From: Collinsella aerofaciens
Lineage (GTDB): Bacteria > Actinomycetota > Coriobacteriia > Coriobacteriales > Coriobacteriaceae
DNA length: 64,000 nucleotides
Assembly (NCBI GenBank): GCA_030826265.1
Contig: JAPJOH010000001.1
Location: 1 to 64,000, forward strand
Reading direction: 5' to 3'
The notes beneath the pieces were generated by a model that saw nothing but the letters and a program-made list of their open reading frames with translations, searched no databases and was not told the origin of the DNA. Positions 43,080 through 50,710 of this stretch are shown here, piece after piece (positions within the stretch are counted from its first letter, which is position 1; each line of letters starts with the position of its first letter). The position numbers and the translations under genes were made by a program.

Positions 43080-44431
43080 CTCGTGATCGTCCTCTCTATC
43101 CTGTTCGCTATCTTCAGCGCGGGGACGCTCGACGGCCCGGTGCCGCCGGAGGCGAGGACCCTCAGGGTCGCGGCGATGAGCCGCAGCGCCCTCTCGCCGG
43201 CCTCGTCCCCCATGTCGCGCCCGCCGGCGTCCCGCGTGGTCTCCCTGGCGACCAGGGTCGCCATCGCGGCGGCGCGCCCTAGGGCGGTGCCTGCCGACGG
43301 GGCGCGCCTGAATGCCCGGTCCGCCGTGGGACACCCCCTGAGGTCTGCCGGCTCGAGGTCCCGGCCGCGCGCGGCCTTTCGCGCGATCCTTTCGAGGCGC
43401 GCCCTCGGGATGCAGGAGCGGGCCTCGGTGGCGAGTCCGGCTTCCCGCCGCCTCTCCGCCGCCGGGCCGGTTTGGGGCGCGGCGCGTCGTGTCGGCACCT
43501 CCTCGCGAGCCGGCGTTCTGTCCGGGACCATGACCCGCAGCGCCGCGTTCTCGCACCGGAGGCCGAGGTCGGCGGCCGCCTTGCGGGTGTAGACATCCCG
43601 CGCCTCACCGGCCAGGCACTTGAGGTCGGCGCACCTCTCGACCGCCTTCCTGTGGCGGTCCAGCGCGCCGGCGAGCTCGGGGGAGCCGGATGCCGCCCGG
43701 TCGAGGGCCTCCCTCAGCGCGGCGGAGGCCTCCGGGTGGAAACGCCTGAGGTGGGCGGCCTCGATCCTTCCGTCCGGCGGCAGCTCGATATCGAAGCGGT
43801 CCCGGTCGATGCGGGCGACGGCGTCCAGAGCGGCCTCCCTCGCGAGGTCGCGCTCGATGTAGGCCTCCCTCAGCAGCGGCGCCATGGCCTTCGAGGAGAT
43901 CTCGAGCCGCGCCGCCTCCATCTTCCCCTTGGGCAGCAGGGAGTCCCAGTCGCCCTCGCGGTCGACCGTGAGGATGTGGACGTGGTGGCTCGTGCCGTTG
44001 ACGTGCATCGCCGCGTAGAACTCCACGCGGCTCTCGGGCACGCCGGTCATCTCGGAGAAGAGCCTCGGCCACTCGGACCGCACCAGCGCCTGCCAGGCGT
44101 CCAGGCGGTCGAGGCCGGCATCTGGGGCGATGCCGTTCGGGACAGTGACGACGGTGGTGAGCACCGCGCCGCCGTTTTGGGCGATGGCGCGCCTCGCCTC
44201 GGCGACGGCGATCGGGCCGTCCGCGCCCCAGAGCCCGCCCGTCGAGCCGGTCCTGTTCGCGGCGTAGGCGGCCAGGCCGTCCACGCCGAGCCTCCGCCCG
44301 TCGGCCTCGCTGAGCTCGATGACGACGCCCCGGCGGGTGCCCGCGTAGGCCGCGAGGCCGGCTGCCGAGGCCCTCGCCACCGCCCCGGCGCGGACGACGG
44401 AGTGGTTGACGATGACGGGCGGGCTAGCCAT
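43076..44431 (-). CDS. relaxase, MobL-like
   Basis: Nicks oriT and pilots the transferred strand. The N-terminal part has the family's IVNHSVVRAG and YAGTRRGV pieces; the metal-binding histidines are in HVNGTSHHVHILTVD near residue 140. The rest is an Ala/Arg/Glu-rich helical region. At 451 aa it is of ordinary size. It overlaps the upstream ribbon-helix-helix gene by 8 bases and the coupling-protein gene by 4, forming one mobilisation operon. The nucleophile Tyr could not be placed for sure. Confidence 0.82.
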   Translation of the reverse strand: MASPPVIVNHSVVRAGAVARASAAGLAAYAGTRRGVVIELSEADGRRLGVDGLAAYAANRTGSTGGLWGADGPIAVAEARRAIAQNGGAVLTTVVTVPNGIAPDAGLDRLDAWQALVRSEWPRLFSEMTGVPESRVEFYAAMHVNGTSHHVHILTVDREGDWDSLLPKGKMEAARLEISSKAMAPLLREAYIERDLAREAALDAVARIDRDRFDIELPPDGRIEAAHLRRFHPEASAALREALDRAASGSPELAGALDRHRKAVERCADLKCLAGEARDVYTRKAAADLGLRCENAALRVMVPDRTPAREEVPTRRAAPQTGPAAERRREAGLATEARSCIPRARLERIARKAARGRDLEPADLRGCPTADRAFRRAPSAGTALGRAAAMATLVARETTRDAGGRDMGDEAGERALRLIAATLRVLASGGTGPSSVPALKIANRIERTITR

Positions 44432-44885
44432 CGGCGCGCTCCCGCGCGTGGAGCTTCACCTCGTCGATCCTGCCGAGTCCGGCGCGGCTGAGCTCGCCGG
44501 CCTGCGCGAGGTAGTTCTTCCAGATGTCCGCGACGGGGACGTCCTCGAGCGAGGCGTAGGACGCCTTGAGGACGTCGGCCGACATGAGGCCGGCCATGAT
44601 GGCGGCGGTCATGGGGCGCGAGAGGACCGCGGCGATGCGGTCCTCGGTGGCGTCGAGCTTGCGCTCGATGTCGAGTGCGGCGACGTCCATGCGCGCGTCG
44701 ACGATGCCGCGGATGAAGCCCGCGACCTCGTTGCCGTAGAGGTCGAGCTCCTCCGCGGCGAGCGCCGAGCGCAGGAGAGAGCGGATCTCGTCGCTGACGT
44801 TGGACTCGTCGAGCTCCGCCCGCGTCTTGAGGGCGGTGTAGAGCTTGTGGTCGATTTTTACGCTGATGGTTTTGGTTTCGGCCAT
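44424..44885 (-). CDS. ribbon-helix-helix relaxosome accessory protein
   Basis: A 153-aa DNA-binding protein placed first in the mobilisation operon. The first 45 residues (TISVKIDHKLYTALKTRAEL then SNVSDEIRSLLRSAL) have the beta strand and two helices of a ribbon-helix-helix (CopG/MobC-like) fold; the rest is helical and may oligomerise or bind the relaxase. ATG 44885 follows gaggaga. Position and overlap with the relaxase point to oriT binding and/or autoregulation. Confidence 0.75.
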   Translation of the reverse strand: MAETKTISVKIDHKLYTALKTRAELDESNVSDEIRSLLRSALAAEELDLYGNEVAGFIRGIVDARMDVAALDIERKLDATEDRIAAVLSRPMTAAIMAGLMSADVLKASYASLEDVPVADIWKNYLAQAGELSRAGLGRIDEVKLHARERADG

Positions 44886-44901
44886 AGGGTCTCCTCATAA
44901 A

Positions 44902-44925
44902 ACAGGGGGCCGTTTGGCCCCCTGT
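44902..44925. repeat. perfect hairpin upstream of mob operon, oriT candidate or terminator
   Basis: ACAGGGGGCC and GGCCCCCTGT with a GTTT loop sit 17 bases before the first mob start codon and just after the small ORF at 44931. It could end that transcript or be part of oriT. No T run follows on the minus strand. Confidence 0.55.
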
Positions 44926-44930
44926 GGTGT

Positions 44931-45089
44931 CTATTCGTCTTCCGTGTGTGTAATCGGATAGCCTTTTGGCGCTTTAGCCGCCGGCAAGGGCGTATATGCG
45001 ATGAGCTCGTTTTTGATTCGGACGGCATCGAAATCAATCAACCCTGCAATTAGTTCAATGGGTCCGGCGCTGGATTTGTTAATGCCCAT
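44931..45089 (-). CDS. small 52-aa protein downstream of the excisionase
   Basis: Begins MGINKSSAGPIELIAGLIDF and ends THTEDE; mixed hydrophobic and acidic with a Pro/Ala-Lys stretch, no family recognised. The frame is open upstream into the end of the excisionase gene, so a non-ATG start there is possible. The layout (excisionase, this ORF, hairpin, mob genes) suggests one leftward transcript. The natural-looking composition supports coding, but a ribosome site before ATG is only weak (gagctcggagc). Confidence 0.5.
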   Translation of the reverse strand: MGINKSSAGPIELIAGLIDFDAVRIKNELIAYTPLPAAKAPKGYPITHTEDE

Positions 45090-45132
45090 GTTTGCTCCGA
45101 GCTCAGTTGGTCTTAGCCGGCGCTCGCTACAT

Positions 45133-45339
45133 TCAGTTGGCGCCGATGTAGCTAAGAACGCTGTCGCGATTGATGCGCCACAGCTTCCCGCACTTCACGG
45201 CTTTGAACGTTCCGTTCTGGCAGAGCCTGTAGACGGAGCGGTCGCTGATACCGAGCAGGTGGGCGACAGGCATCGGATCGACGATGTCCGGCATCGTACG
45301 AAAAGCATCAAGAGTGATGCGTTTGTTCTCAACTTCCAT
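45133..45339 (-). CDS. excisionase-type HTH protein
   Basis: A 68-aa protein with a helix-turn-helix of the HTH_17 type: PMPVAHLLGISDRSVYRLCQ followed by the wing KCGKLWRINRDSVLSYI. ATG 45339 is preceded by aaaggagg; the longer frame to 45471 is not supported. It lies downstream of the integrase on the same strand, the usual place for the directionality factor of tRNA-targeting elements. Role: probably bends DNA at attL/attR for excision. Confidence 0.82.
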   Translation of the reverse strand: MEVENKRITLDAFRTMPDIVDPMPVAHLLGISDRSVYRLCQNGTFKAVKCGKLWRINRDSVLSYIGAN

Positions 45340-45530
45340 TTCGACCTCCTTTCCGTCTGCTGCGTCTCTTCGAGATCTAGTCTGGAGCGTCTTGGGCGAC
45401 GGATTCAAAAACGCGGTCATGACGGACGATACGGACCCGATGGACTGAAATGACTTACTACGGAAAGGCATGGGAAAGGCCGCGACGCAGTATCGCGGCC
45501 TTCGGTTAGGCCCTATCCGGTTTTTGAATA

Positions 45531-46739
45531 CTATGAGGCGCTCTTATAAAGGCATCCGAGGGCGTCCATTGCCGATGCAGTTGCTTTGGGGTCGGCGCTG
45601 GCGTATCTATCTAGGGTCATGGAGGCTTTGGAGTGACCCATCAGGCTTGCGAGCGTTCTTGGGTCTATGCCGTTGGCGACAGCGTATGTTGCGAAGCTGT
45701 GCCTTAGGTCATGGAAGGTTACCGTGTTCCTATTTAATACCCCGTGAAGGTTCAGCGCCTTAGACAGCGCACGCCAAGCGTCATTGACCCTGGGCGGCTT
45801 GAGGAACGAGCCGTCGGGAAAGCCCAGCACGAATAGCTCCCCTCTGAATTCAATTCCAAGCCTGGCGCATTCTTCTTCCATGTTTCGCTTGCGCGCGGCT
45901 AGGTCGTGCATGAGGTCCTCCGGACAATTCGGAATCGTCCGTCTGCTGCTGACGCTTTTAGGGCCTTTGATGTAGAACTCGGTGTCGGTATGTCCGATTG
46001 CGGCTTCAACACGAATTGAGGAATGGGAAAAGTCGACACATTTCCACTTCAGGGCGCATAGTTCGCCTCGACGGAGTCCTGTATACAGGGCGATTTTCGC
46101 AGCTAGAATTGCCGGGACATCTATGGATGCATTGAGGGTGTTTAGGACGCGCACCCTTTCCCTTCCGGTAAGTGAATTCGGTTGTCCGTAGTCGGCATCC
46201 TCGTTCTTGGGAACCTTGGCCCATGCGGCAACATTTTCCGAAACTAGCTTTTTCCTTAGCCCGTATTTCAATGAGCCCCTCAACAGCCTAAGGGAATTGC
46301 ATGCAGTTGACCTCGCATGCTTCTTCGCCATTACGCTGACCCATTCCTGAACGTCTTCTTCAGTCAGGTCTTCTAGGGGGATGCTGCCAATATAAGGCTC
46401 GATGTTTCGGCGGAGCATGCCTGAATAGCCGGTTGCGGTTGAACGTGCGATGTCGGCGCACTCCATTGTTATATAGCTAGACACTAGTTCGGCAACTGAC
46501 ATCGATACTGCCGGTTCCAGCGCTTCGGCTTCCGCTTCTGCATTCAGGCGAGCGCGGATTGCTTCGGCTTCTACCATGGCAGCATCTCGATGCTTATGGC
46601 TTCGCCCTTTATCGCGGCCTCGATGCTCAAGAAGTTGGGTCTTCTTGCGCCAGACGCCGTCCTCGAAGTAGGGGAACTGCGCACGCCAGCGGTCATTCAT
46701 GTACTTATATATAGATGAGGTAGCGTATCTCTCTTCCAT
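45531..46739 (-). CDS. int: tyrosine-type site-specific integrase of the IME
   Basis: Integrates and excises the element at the 3' end of tRNA-Thr. The N-terminal arm-binding region (about 10-40, WRAQFPYFEDGVWRKKTQ) is followed by a SAM-like core-binding domain and the catalytic domain with TGLRRGE (first Arg), HDLRHSFAT (His-x-x-Arg), LMGHSKASMTLDRY (His and the nucleophile Tyr). It is 402 aa from ATG 46739, which has cggagga upstream. It lies right beside attR and is read away from it; the TGTGCAAT sites overlap its leader. Confidence 0.94.
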   Translation of the reverse strand: MEERYATSSIYKYMNDRWRAQFPYFEDGVWRKKTQLLEHRGRDKGRSHKHRDAAMVEAEAIRARLNAEAEAEALEPAVSMSVAELVSSYITMECADIARSTATGYSGMLRRNIEPYIGSIPLEDLTEEDVQEWVSVMAKKHARSTACNSLRLLRGSLKYGLRKKLVSENVAAWAKVPKNEDADYGQPNSLTGRERVRVLNTLNASIDVPAILAAKIALYTGLRRGELCALKWKCVDFSHSSIRVEAAIGHTDTEFYIKGPKSVSSRRTIPNCPEDLMHDLAARKRNMEEECARLGIEFRGELFVLGFPDGSFLKPPRVNDAWRALSKALNLHGVLNRNTVTFHDLRHSFATYAVANGIDPRTLASLMGHSKASMTLDRYASADPKATASAMDALGCLYKSAS

Positions 46740-46749
46740 TTTTCCTCCG

Positions 46750-46780
46750 TGTGCAATCACGTGTGCAATGACTGTGCAAT
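46750..46780. promoter_or_regulatory. possible arm-type integrase sites, right end
   Basis: Three copies of TGTGCAAT at 46750, 46762 and 46773 lie between the integrase start and attR and match the set at 35128-35159. Confidence 0.5.
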
Positions 46781-46893
46781 TTGACTGTTTCGGAGACGTC
46801 TCAAGTGAGACTATAGGCGGAAAATGAAAGAAAAACGTGAGGTCACGGTCGGCATAGTCGCAGATGAACGCTAATAAACGATAAGGACACCGA

Positions 46894-46939
46894 TGTAATC
46901 AGTGGGTTGCAGGTTCGATTCCTGTCACTGGCTCCATGA
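46894..46939. repeat. attR of the IME (46-bp direct repeat)
   Basis: Exact copy of 35023-35068, ending in the tRNA-Thr CCA plus TGA. It is a tRNA 3' fragment left at the right junction, not a full tRNA gene. Confidence 0.95.
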
Positions 46940-46946
46940 GAGTTTT

Positions 46947-46987
46947 GGGCCCTGTTCCCTTGTGGGACAGGGCCCGTTTCTTTTTAT
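46947..46987 (+). terminator. original chromosomal terminator of tRNA-Thr
   Basis: GGGCCCTGTTCCC pairs with GGGACAGGGCCC, followed by GTTTCTTTTTATG. It is displaced from its tRNA by the inserted element. Confidence 0.85.
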
Positions 46988-47031
46988 GTCGATAAGCCAG
47001 CGGGTTTGACTCCCACCAAGCTTCAGGTTTG

Positions 47032-47246
47032 TCTCGATCTGTAACACGGGTGGGCTGAAAACCCTCCTTATAGTTACAGATTGAGACAATGCCAAGGGTT
47101 GGCCGATAATATCTCGATCTGTAACACGAAGAGGCTGAAAACCGTTCTTACTGTTACAGAATGAGACGTAAGCCGGGGTCGCCGCGTAGTATCTCGATCT
47201 GTAACAGATAGGAGAGGAATGACCCTCTTACTGTTACAGATTGAGA
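47032..47246 (+). repeat. three hairpin units with exact 80-bp period
   Basis: Units at 47032-47086, 47112-47166 and 47192-47246 are each 55 bp, with 25-bp unlike spacers. Each has arms TCTCGATCTGTAAC and GTTACAGATTGAGA (unit 2 has one change) around a 27-base loop that can form its own inner stem. The one non-Watson-Crick arm pair is G-U on the plus strand in all three units, which would fit selection on plus-strand RNA. There is no T run and no cas gene nearby. Confidence 0.8.
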
Positions 47247-47490
47247 TGAAAACGGTGAGGCCCCTGGTCTACTTGATCGCACCGGGGAAGGCCCGATCTC
47301 GACCTATATATAGGTGCAAATAGGCTGTTATCGAAGTTCTATTCTGAAGGTGTACTCTACTACACCAAAGTGTTACCTCGGGAAACGTCACCTCAGTATC
47401 CAAAACCACCGTCCTTCACATCCAAACTCAACAAAACCGCAGGTCACGGCTATATAGATACGCCCGGGGCCGTGTATCTAGAGGTTTTCG

Positions 47491-47520
47491 TTGACAGCCC
47501 CCAAGGTTGCATCGTATTAT
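47491..47520 (+). promoter_or_regulatory. promoter of the tRNA-Tyr/Thr/Met-tuf cluster
   Basis: A perfect TTGACA at 47491-47496 and TATTAT at 47515-47520 are 18 bases apart. Confidence 0.85.
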
Positions 47521-47582
47521 CTTTTTCGTTCGCGGGGGCGGCGGTCCAAAAGACCAAAGGACCTGCGGATACTTGAACGATT

Positions 47583-47664
47583 GGGAGTTTGCCCGAGTGG
47601 TTAATGGGGACGGGCTGTAAACCCGTTGGCTCTGCCTACATAGGTTCGAATCCTATAGCTCCCA
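47583..47664 (+). tRNA. tRNA-Tyr (GTA)
   Basis: Class II tRNA with a long variable arm. Acceptor GGGAGTT/AGCTCCC, anticodon stem ACGGG/CCCGT, loop CTGTAAA (anticodon GTA). CCA is not encoded. Confidence 0.95.
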
Positions 47665-47674
47665 CCCGTCAAGT

Positions 47675-47750
47675 GCCTGTATAGCTCAGTCGGTAGAGCA
47701 CTTCGTTGGTAACGAAGAGGTCACCAGTTCAAGTCTGGTTGCAGGCTCCA
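47675..47750 (+). tRNA. tRNA-Thr (GGT)
   Basis: Acceptor GCCTGTA/TGCAGGC, anticodon stem CTTCG/CGAAG, loop TTGGTAA (anticodon GGT), CCA encoded. Confidence 0.95.
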
Positions 47751-47753
47751 TCC

Positions 47754-47830
47754 GGCGGTGTAGCTCAGTTGGTTAGAGCACACGGTTCATACCCGTGGCG
47801 TCACTGGTTCGAATCCAGTCACCGCTACCA
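47754..47830 (+). tRNA. tRNA-Met (CAT)
   Basis: Acceptor GGCGGTG/CACCGCT, anticodon stem CACGG/CCGTG, loop TTCATAC (anticodon CAT), CCA encoded. An elongator Met is likely; a lysidine-modified Ile tRNA cannot be fully excluded. Confidence 0.92.
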
Positions 47831-47841
47831 TAGGTAACACG

Positions 47842-47872
47842 GTGGCTTCTCAATAGTATGTTGAGAGGCCAC
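47842..47872 (+). promoter_or_regulatory. hairpin between tRNA-Met and tuf
   Basis: GTGGCTTCTCAA pairs with TTGAGAGGCCAC around TAGTATG, without a T run. It may be an RNA processing site on a tRNA-tuf co-transcript. Confidence 0.55.
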
Positions 47873-47926
47873 TATGGTATAAAGGCAAAGTCCCGTCCGG
47901 GGACGACCTGTTTAGAGGAGGGCTTT

Positions 47927-49117
47927 ATGGCCAAAGAGAAGTTTGAGCGCACTAAGCCGCATGTTAACATCGGCACCATTGGTCACGTCGACCACGGCAA
48001 GACCACGCTGACCGCTGCCATCACCAAGGTTCTCTCCGAGACCGAGGGCTGCAAGGCTGACTTCACTGCGTTCGAGAACATCGACAAGGCTCCCGAGGAG
48101 CGCGAGCGCGGCATTACGATCTCCGTCTCCCACGTCGAGTACGAGACTGCTGCCCGTCACTACGCTCACGTTGACTGCCCGGGCCACGCTGACTACGTCA
48201 AGAACATGATCTCCGGTGCTGCTCAGATGGACGGCGCTATCCTGGTCATCGCCGCTACCGACGGCCCCATGGCTCAGACCCGCGAGCACATCCTGCTCGC
48301 CCGTCAGGTCGGCGTTCCCTATATCGTCGTCTTCCTGAACAAGTGCGACATGGTCGACGATGACGAGCTCATCGACCTCGTCGAGATGGAGACCCGTGAG
48401 CTCCTCTCCGAGTACGATTTCCCCGGCGACGACATCCCCGTCATCCGTGGCTCCGCTCTGGGCGCTCTCGAGGGCGACGCCAAGTGGATGGACGCCATTC
48501 GCGAGCTCATGAAGGCCGTCGACGAGTACATCCCGACGCCTGCTCGTAACAACGACCTCCCGTTCCTGATGGCCGTTGAGGACGTTATGACCATCTCCGG
48601 CCGTGGTACCGTTGCTACCGGCCGTGTCGAGCGCGGTGAGCTCAAGCTCAACGAGCCCGTCGAGATCGTCGGCATCAAGGATACCCAGAACACCGTCGTT
48701 ACCGGTATCGAGATGTTCCGTAAGTCCATGGACTTCTGCGAGGCTGGCGACAACGTCGGTCTGCTGCTCCGCGGCATCAAGCGTGAGGACATCGAGCGCG
48801 GCCAGGTTCTCTGCAAGCCCGGTTCGGTTACCCCGCACACCAAGTTCACCGGCGAGATTTACGTTCTGACCAAGGAGGAGGGCGGTCGTCACACCCCGTT
48901 CTTCGATGGTTATCGTCCTCAGTTCTACTTCCGTACCACCGACGTTACCGGTACGGTCAAGCTCCCCGAGGGCACCGAGATGGCTATGCCTGGTGACCAC
49001 ATCACCATCGAGGGCGACCTCATCCACCCGATCGCCATGGAGGAGGGCCTGCGCTTCGCTATCCGCGAGGGTGGCCACACCGTCGGTTCGGGCATCGTCT
49101 CCACGATCATTGAGTAA
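47927..49117 (+). CDS. tuf: elongation factor Tu
   Basis: GTPase delivering aminoacyl-tRNA to the ribosome. G1 GHVDHGKT near residue 18, G3 DCPGH, G4 NKCD and domains 2 and 3 are complete; length 396 aa. ATG 47927 follows tagaggagg. The codons are strongly biased, as expected for a very highly expressed gene. It sits directly after three tRNA genes with no terminator between, resembling the tRNA-tufB arrangement of E. coli; secE, nusG, rplK and rplA follow. Confidence 0.98.
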   Translation: MAKEKFERTKPHVNIGTIGHVDHGKTTLTAAITKVLSETEGCKADFTAFENIDKAPEERERGITISVSHVEYETAARHYAHVDCPGHADYVKNMISGAAQMDGAILVIAATDGPMAQTREHILLARQVGVPYIVVFLNKCDMVDDDELIDLVEMETRELLSEYDFPGDDIPVIRGSALGALEGDAKWMDAIRELMKAVDEYIPTPARNNDLPFLMAVEDVMTISGRGTVATGRVERGELKLNEPVEIVGIKDTQNTVVTGIEMFRKSMDFCEAGDNVGLLLRGIKREDIERGQVLCKPGSVTPHTKFTGEIYVLTKEEGGRHTPFFDGYRPQFYFRTTDVTGTVKLPEGTEMAMPGDHITIEGDLIHPIAMEEGLRFAIREGGHTVGSGIVSTIIE

Positions 49118-49144
49118 ATTAGCTCTTTGATATAGCTGACTTAG

Positions 49145-49180
49145 AGAACCCGGCACTTATATGGGTGCCGGGTTCTTTTC
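49145..49180 (+). terminator. terminator of tuf
   Basis: GAACCCGGCAC pairs with GTGCCGGGTTC, followed by TTTTC. Nothing else is seen in 49181-49320. Confidence 0.9.
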
Positions 49181-49321
49181 TGCAATGGATATTGAGCCGT
49201 TGCTGGTGTCGAGAGGATCGATAATGGTCCTGGATGCACCGTCGATTAGCTCTCGATGGCTTCATTGATGTGTTCCAAATATGAATGGATCCACCGAGAA
49301 CCAATTGACTCGAGGTTTTCA

Positions 49322-49351
49322 TTGACAGCACTTACGTGGAGCTGATAAAGT
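49322..49351 (+). promoter_or_regulatory. promoter of rpmG/tRNA-Trp/secE
   Basis: TTGACA at 49322-49327 and TAAAGT at 49346-49351, 18 bases apart. Confidence 0.8.
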
Positions 49352-49396
49352 AACAACTCGTGCCCGTACGGGGCGGAAATGAAAGGTTCAGGATAC

Positions 49397-49546
49397 ATGC
49401 GTACTCTAGTTACTCTTGCGTGCACTGAGTGCAAGCGCCGCAACTATACGACCACCAAGAACAAGTCGACCATGCCTGATCGTATGGAGATCAAGAAGTA
49501 TTGCCCCTGGTGCCGTCACCACACGCTGCACAAAGAGACTCGCTAG
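49397..49546 (+). CDS. rpmG: 50S ribosomal protein L33
   Basis: A 49-aa ribosomal protein, too short for many gene finders. It reads MRTLVTLACTECKRRNYTTT, then KKYCPWCRHHTLHKETR. Both CxxC pairs of the zinc-binding L33 form are present (CTEC and CPWC), so it is the zinc-replete type. ATG 49397 lies after gaaaggttcagg. It is followed by tRNA-Trp and secE, as in many Gram-positive bacteria. Confidence 0.97.
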   Translation: MRTLVTLACTECKRRNYTTTKNKSTMPDRMEIKKYCPWCRHHTLHKETR

Positions 49547-49559
49547 TCTCTAGTCACAT

Positions 49560-49635
49560 ACGCCAGTAGTTCAATTGGTAGAGCATCGGTCTCCAAAACC
49601 GAGTGTTGAGGGTTCGAGTCCTTCCTGGCGTGCCA
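49560..49635 (+). tRNA. tRNA-Trp (CCA)
   Basis: Acceptor ACGCCAG/CTGGCGT, anticodon stem TCGGT/ACCGA, loop CTCCAAA (anticodon CCA), 3' CCA encoded. It lies between rpmG and secE, a conserved position. Confidence 0.95.
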
Positions 49636-49711
49636 GTCATTATTCCGTAAGCTCCCACTTGGGGGCTTACGGTTTACTCATGTATAAGCGCATTGCGCGG
49701 AGGTAACCCAA

Positions 49712-50050
49712 ATGGCCAACAAGAAGAACAAGAAGAAGGCTCAGCAGCCGGCACCTGCCAACAGCGCTGCCGCCAACTCCAAGGTTGAGGCCAAGAAGGC
49801 CGTTGCCAAGAAGAACGAGAAGGCTGCGAAGTCCAAGAAGAACGAGAAGCCTGGTTTCTTCGCCCGCACCAAGAAGTATTTCGCTTCGGTCAAGTCCGAG
49901 ATGAAGCGTGTCACGTGGCCCGATAAGAAGGAGCTCGTGAACTACTCGGTCGTCGTCTGCGTTTCTCTGGTCGTCGTCGGCGTCGTCATCGCTCTGCTCG
50001 ATGCTGGCTTTGGCGAGGCTCTTGCTCTGTTCTCTGGATTGAGGGGCTAA
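49712..50050 (+). CDS. secE: preprotein translocase subunit SecE
   Basis: Small essential subunit of the SecYEG channel. The 112-aa protein has a long Lys/Ala-rich N-terminal tail (about 50 residues), the amphipathic helix with the family motif VKSEMKRVTWPDKKEL and one C-terminal membrane helix (VVVCVSLVVVGVVIALL). A gcggaggta site precedes the start. nusG begins 3 bases after it. The extended tail is typical of high-GC Gram-positives. Confidence 0.96.
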   Translation: MANKKNKKKAQQPAPANSAAANSKVEAKKAVAKKNEKAAKSKKNEKPGFFARTKKYFASVKSEMKRVTWPDKKELVNYSVVVCVSLVVVGVVIALLDAGFGEALALFSGLRG

Positions 50051-50053
50051 ACC

Positions 50054-50590
50054 ATGTCTAAGCGTTGGTACGTCGTTCACACTTACTCTGGATACGAGAA
50101 CCGCGTTAAGTCCGATCTCGAGCATCGCATCGAGACCATGGGCATGCAGGACCGTATCTTTGATATCGAGATTCCTATGGAGCGCGTCACCGAGATTAAA
50201 GAGGGTGGCAAGCGCGAGACCAAGGATTCCAAGATCTTCCCGGGTTATGTCCTGGTCCGCATGGAGATGGATGACGATGCTTGGACGTGTGTTCGTAACA
50301 CGCCTGGCGTCACCGGTTTCCTAGGCGGCAACGGCAAGCCCGCTCCGCTTTCCCGCGACGAGTACAACAAGATGACTCGTCGTCCCGGTAAGGGCGATTC
50401 GCCCAAGCGCACCTCGGTTGATATTGAGGTCGGTACGTCCGTCCGCGTCACCGATGGCCCGCTTACCGACTTTGATGGCAAGGTCTCCGAGGTTAACACC
50501 GAGGCTGGCAAGCTCAAGGTCACGCTGATGATCTTTGGCCGCGAGACGCCGGTCGAGCTCGACTTTAACCAGGTCGCTGTCATCGCTTAA
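50054..50590 (+). CDS. nusG: transcription termination/antitermination factor NusG
   Basis: Binds RNA polymerase and couples it to the ribosome or Rho. The NGN domain starts WYVVHTYSGYENRVK; the FPGYVLVRMEM segment and the C-terminal KOW domain (GPLTDFDGKVSEVN) are intact. At 178 aa it has the usual length. It is 3 bases after secE. A 120-base gap to rplK may carry the r-protein leader. Confidence 0.97.
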   Translation: MSKRWYVVHTYSGYENRVKSDLEHRIETMGMQDRIFDIEIPMERVTEIKEGGKRETKDSKIFPGYVLVRMEMDDDAWTCVRNTPGVTGFLGGNGKPAPLSRDEYNKMTRRPGKGDSPKRTSVDIEVGTSVRVTDGPLTDFDGKVSEVNTEAGKLKVTLMIFGRETPVELDFNQVAVIA

Positions 50591-50710
50591 GTTTTCGTCC
50601 GTTCGCGCGAGCGTGCTTCTTCTGTGACTGCTCATCTCAGGAGTGCTTCTAACACGTGCGTGCTTACGATATAGCAAGTACTTCACACTCGTGATTCGAA
50701 AGGAATGACC

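Larger units (their letters stand above)
35023..46939. mobile_element. integrative mobilizable element in tRNA-Thr
   Basis: About 11.9 kb between 46-bp direct repeats. It holds a tyrosine integrase and excisionase at the right end, a relaxosome protein, a relaxase and a coupling protein, but no type IV secretion genes, so it should need a helper element for transfer. Cargo and base composition are mosaic: low GC at 35,217-37,900 and 39,240-40,270, very high GC at 38,000-39,130 and 41,100-44,890. Confidence 0.92.
46988..47582. other. intergenic region with the hairpin array and tRNA promoter
   Basis: No protein gene is supported. It contains the three-unit repeat (47032-47246), an unexplained stretch at 47250-47480 and the tRNA promoter at 47491-47520. 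Confidence 0.6.

Noticed and set aside
46894..46936. A second tRNA-Thr(TGT) gene
   Set aside because: Only the 3' part from the anticodon loop on is present; it is the attR fragment.
47032..47246. CRISPR array
   Set aside because: Units are 55 bp with long internal dyads and variable loops, spacers are 25 bp, only three units exist, and there are no cas genes.
47370..47576. 68-codon ORF upstream of tRNA-Tyr
   Set aside because: It overlaps the strong tRNA promoter at 47491-47520 and has no ribosome site.
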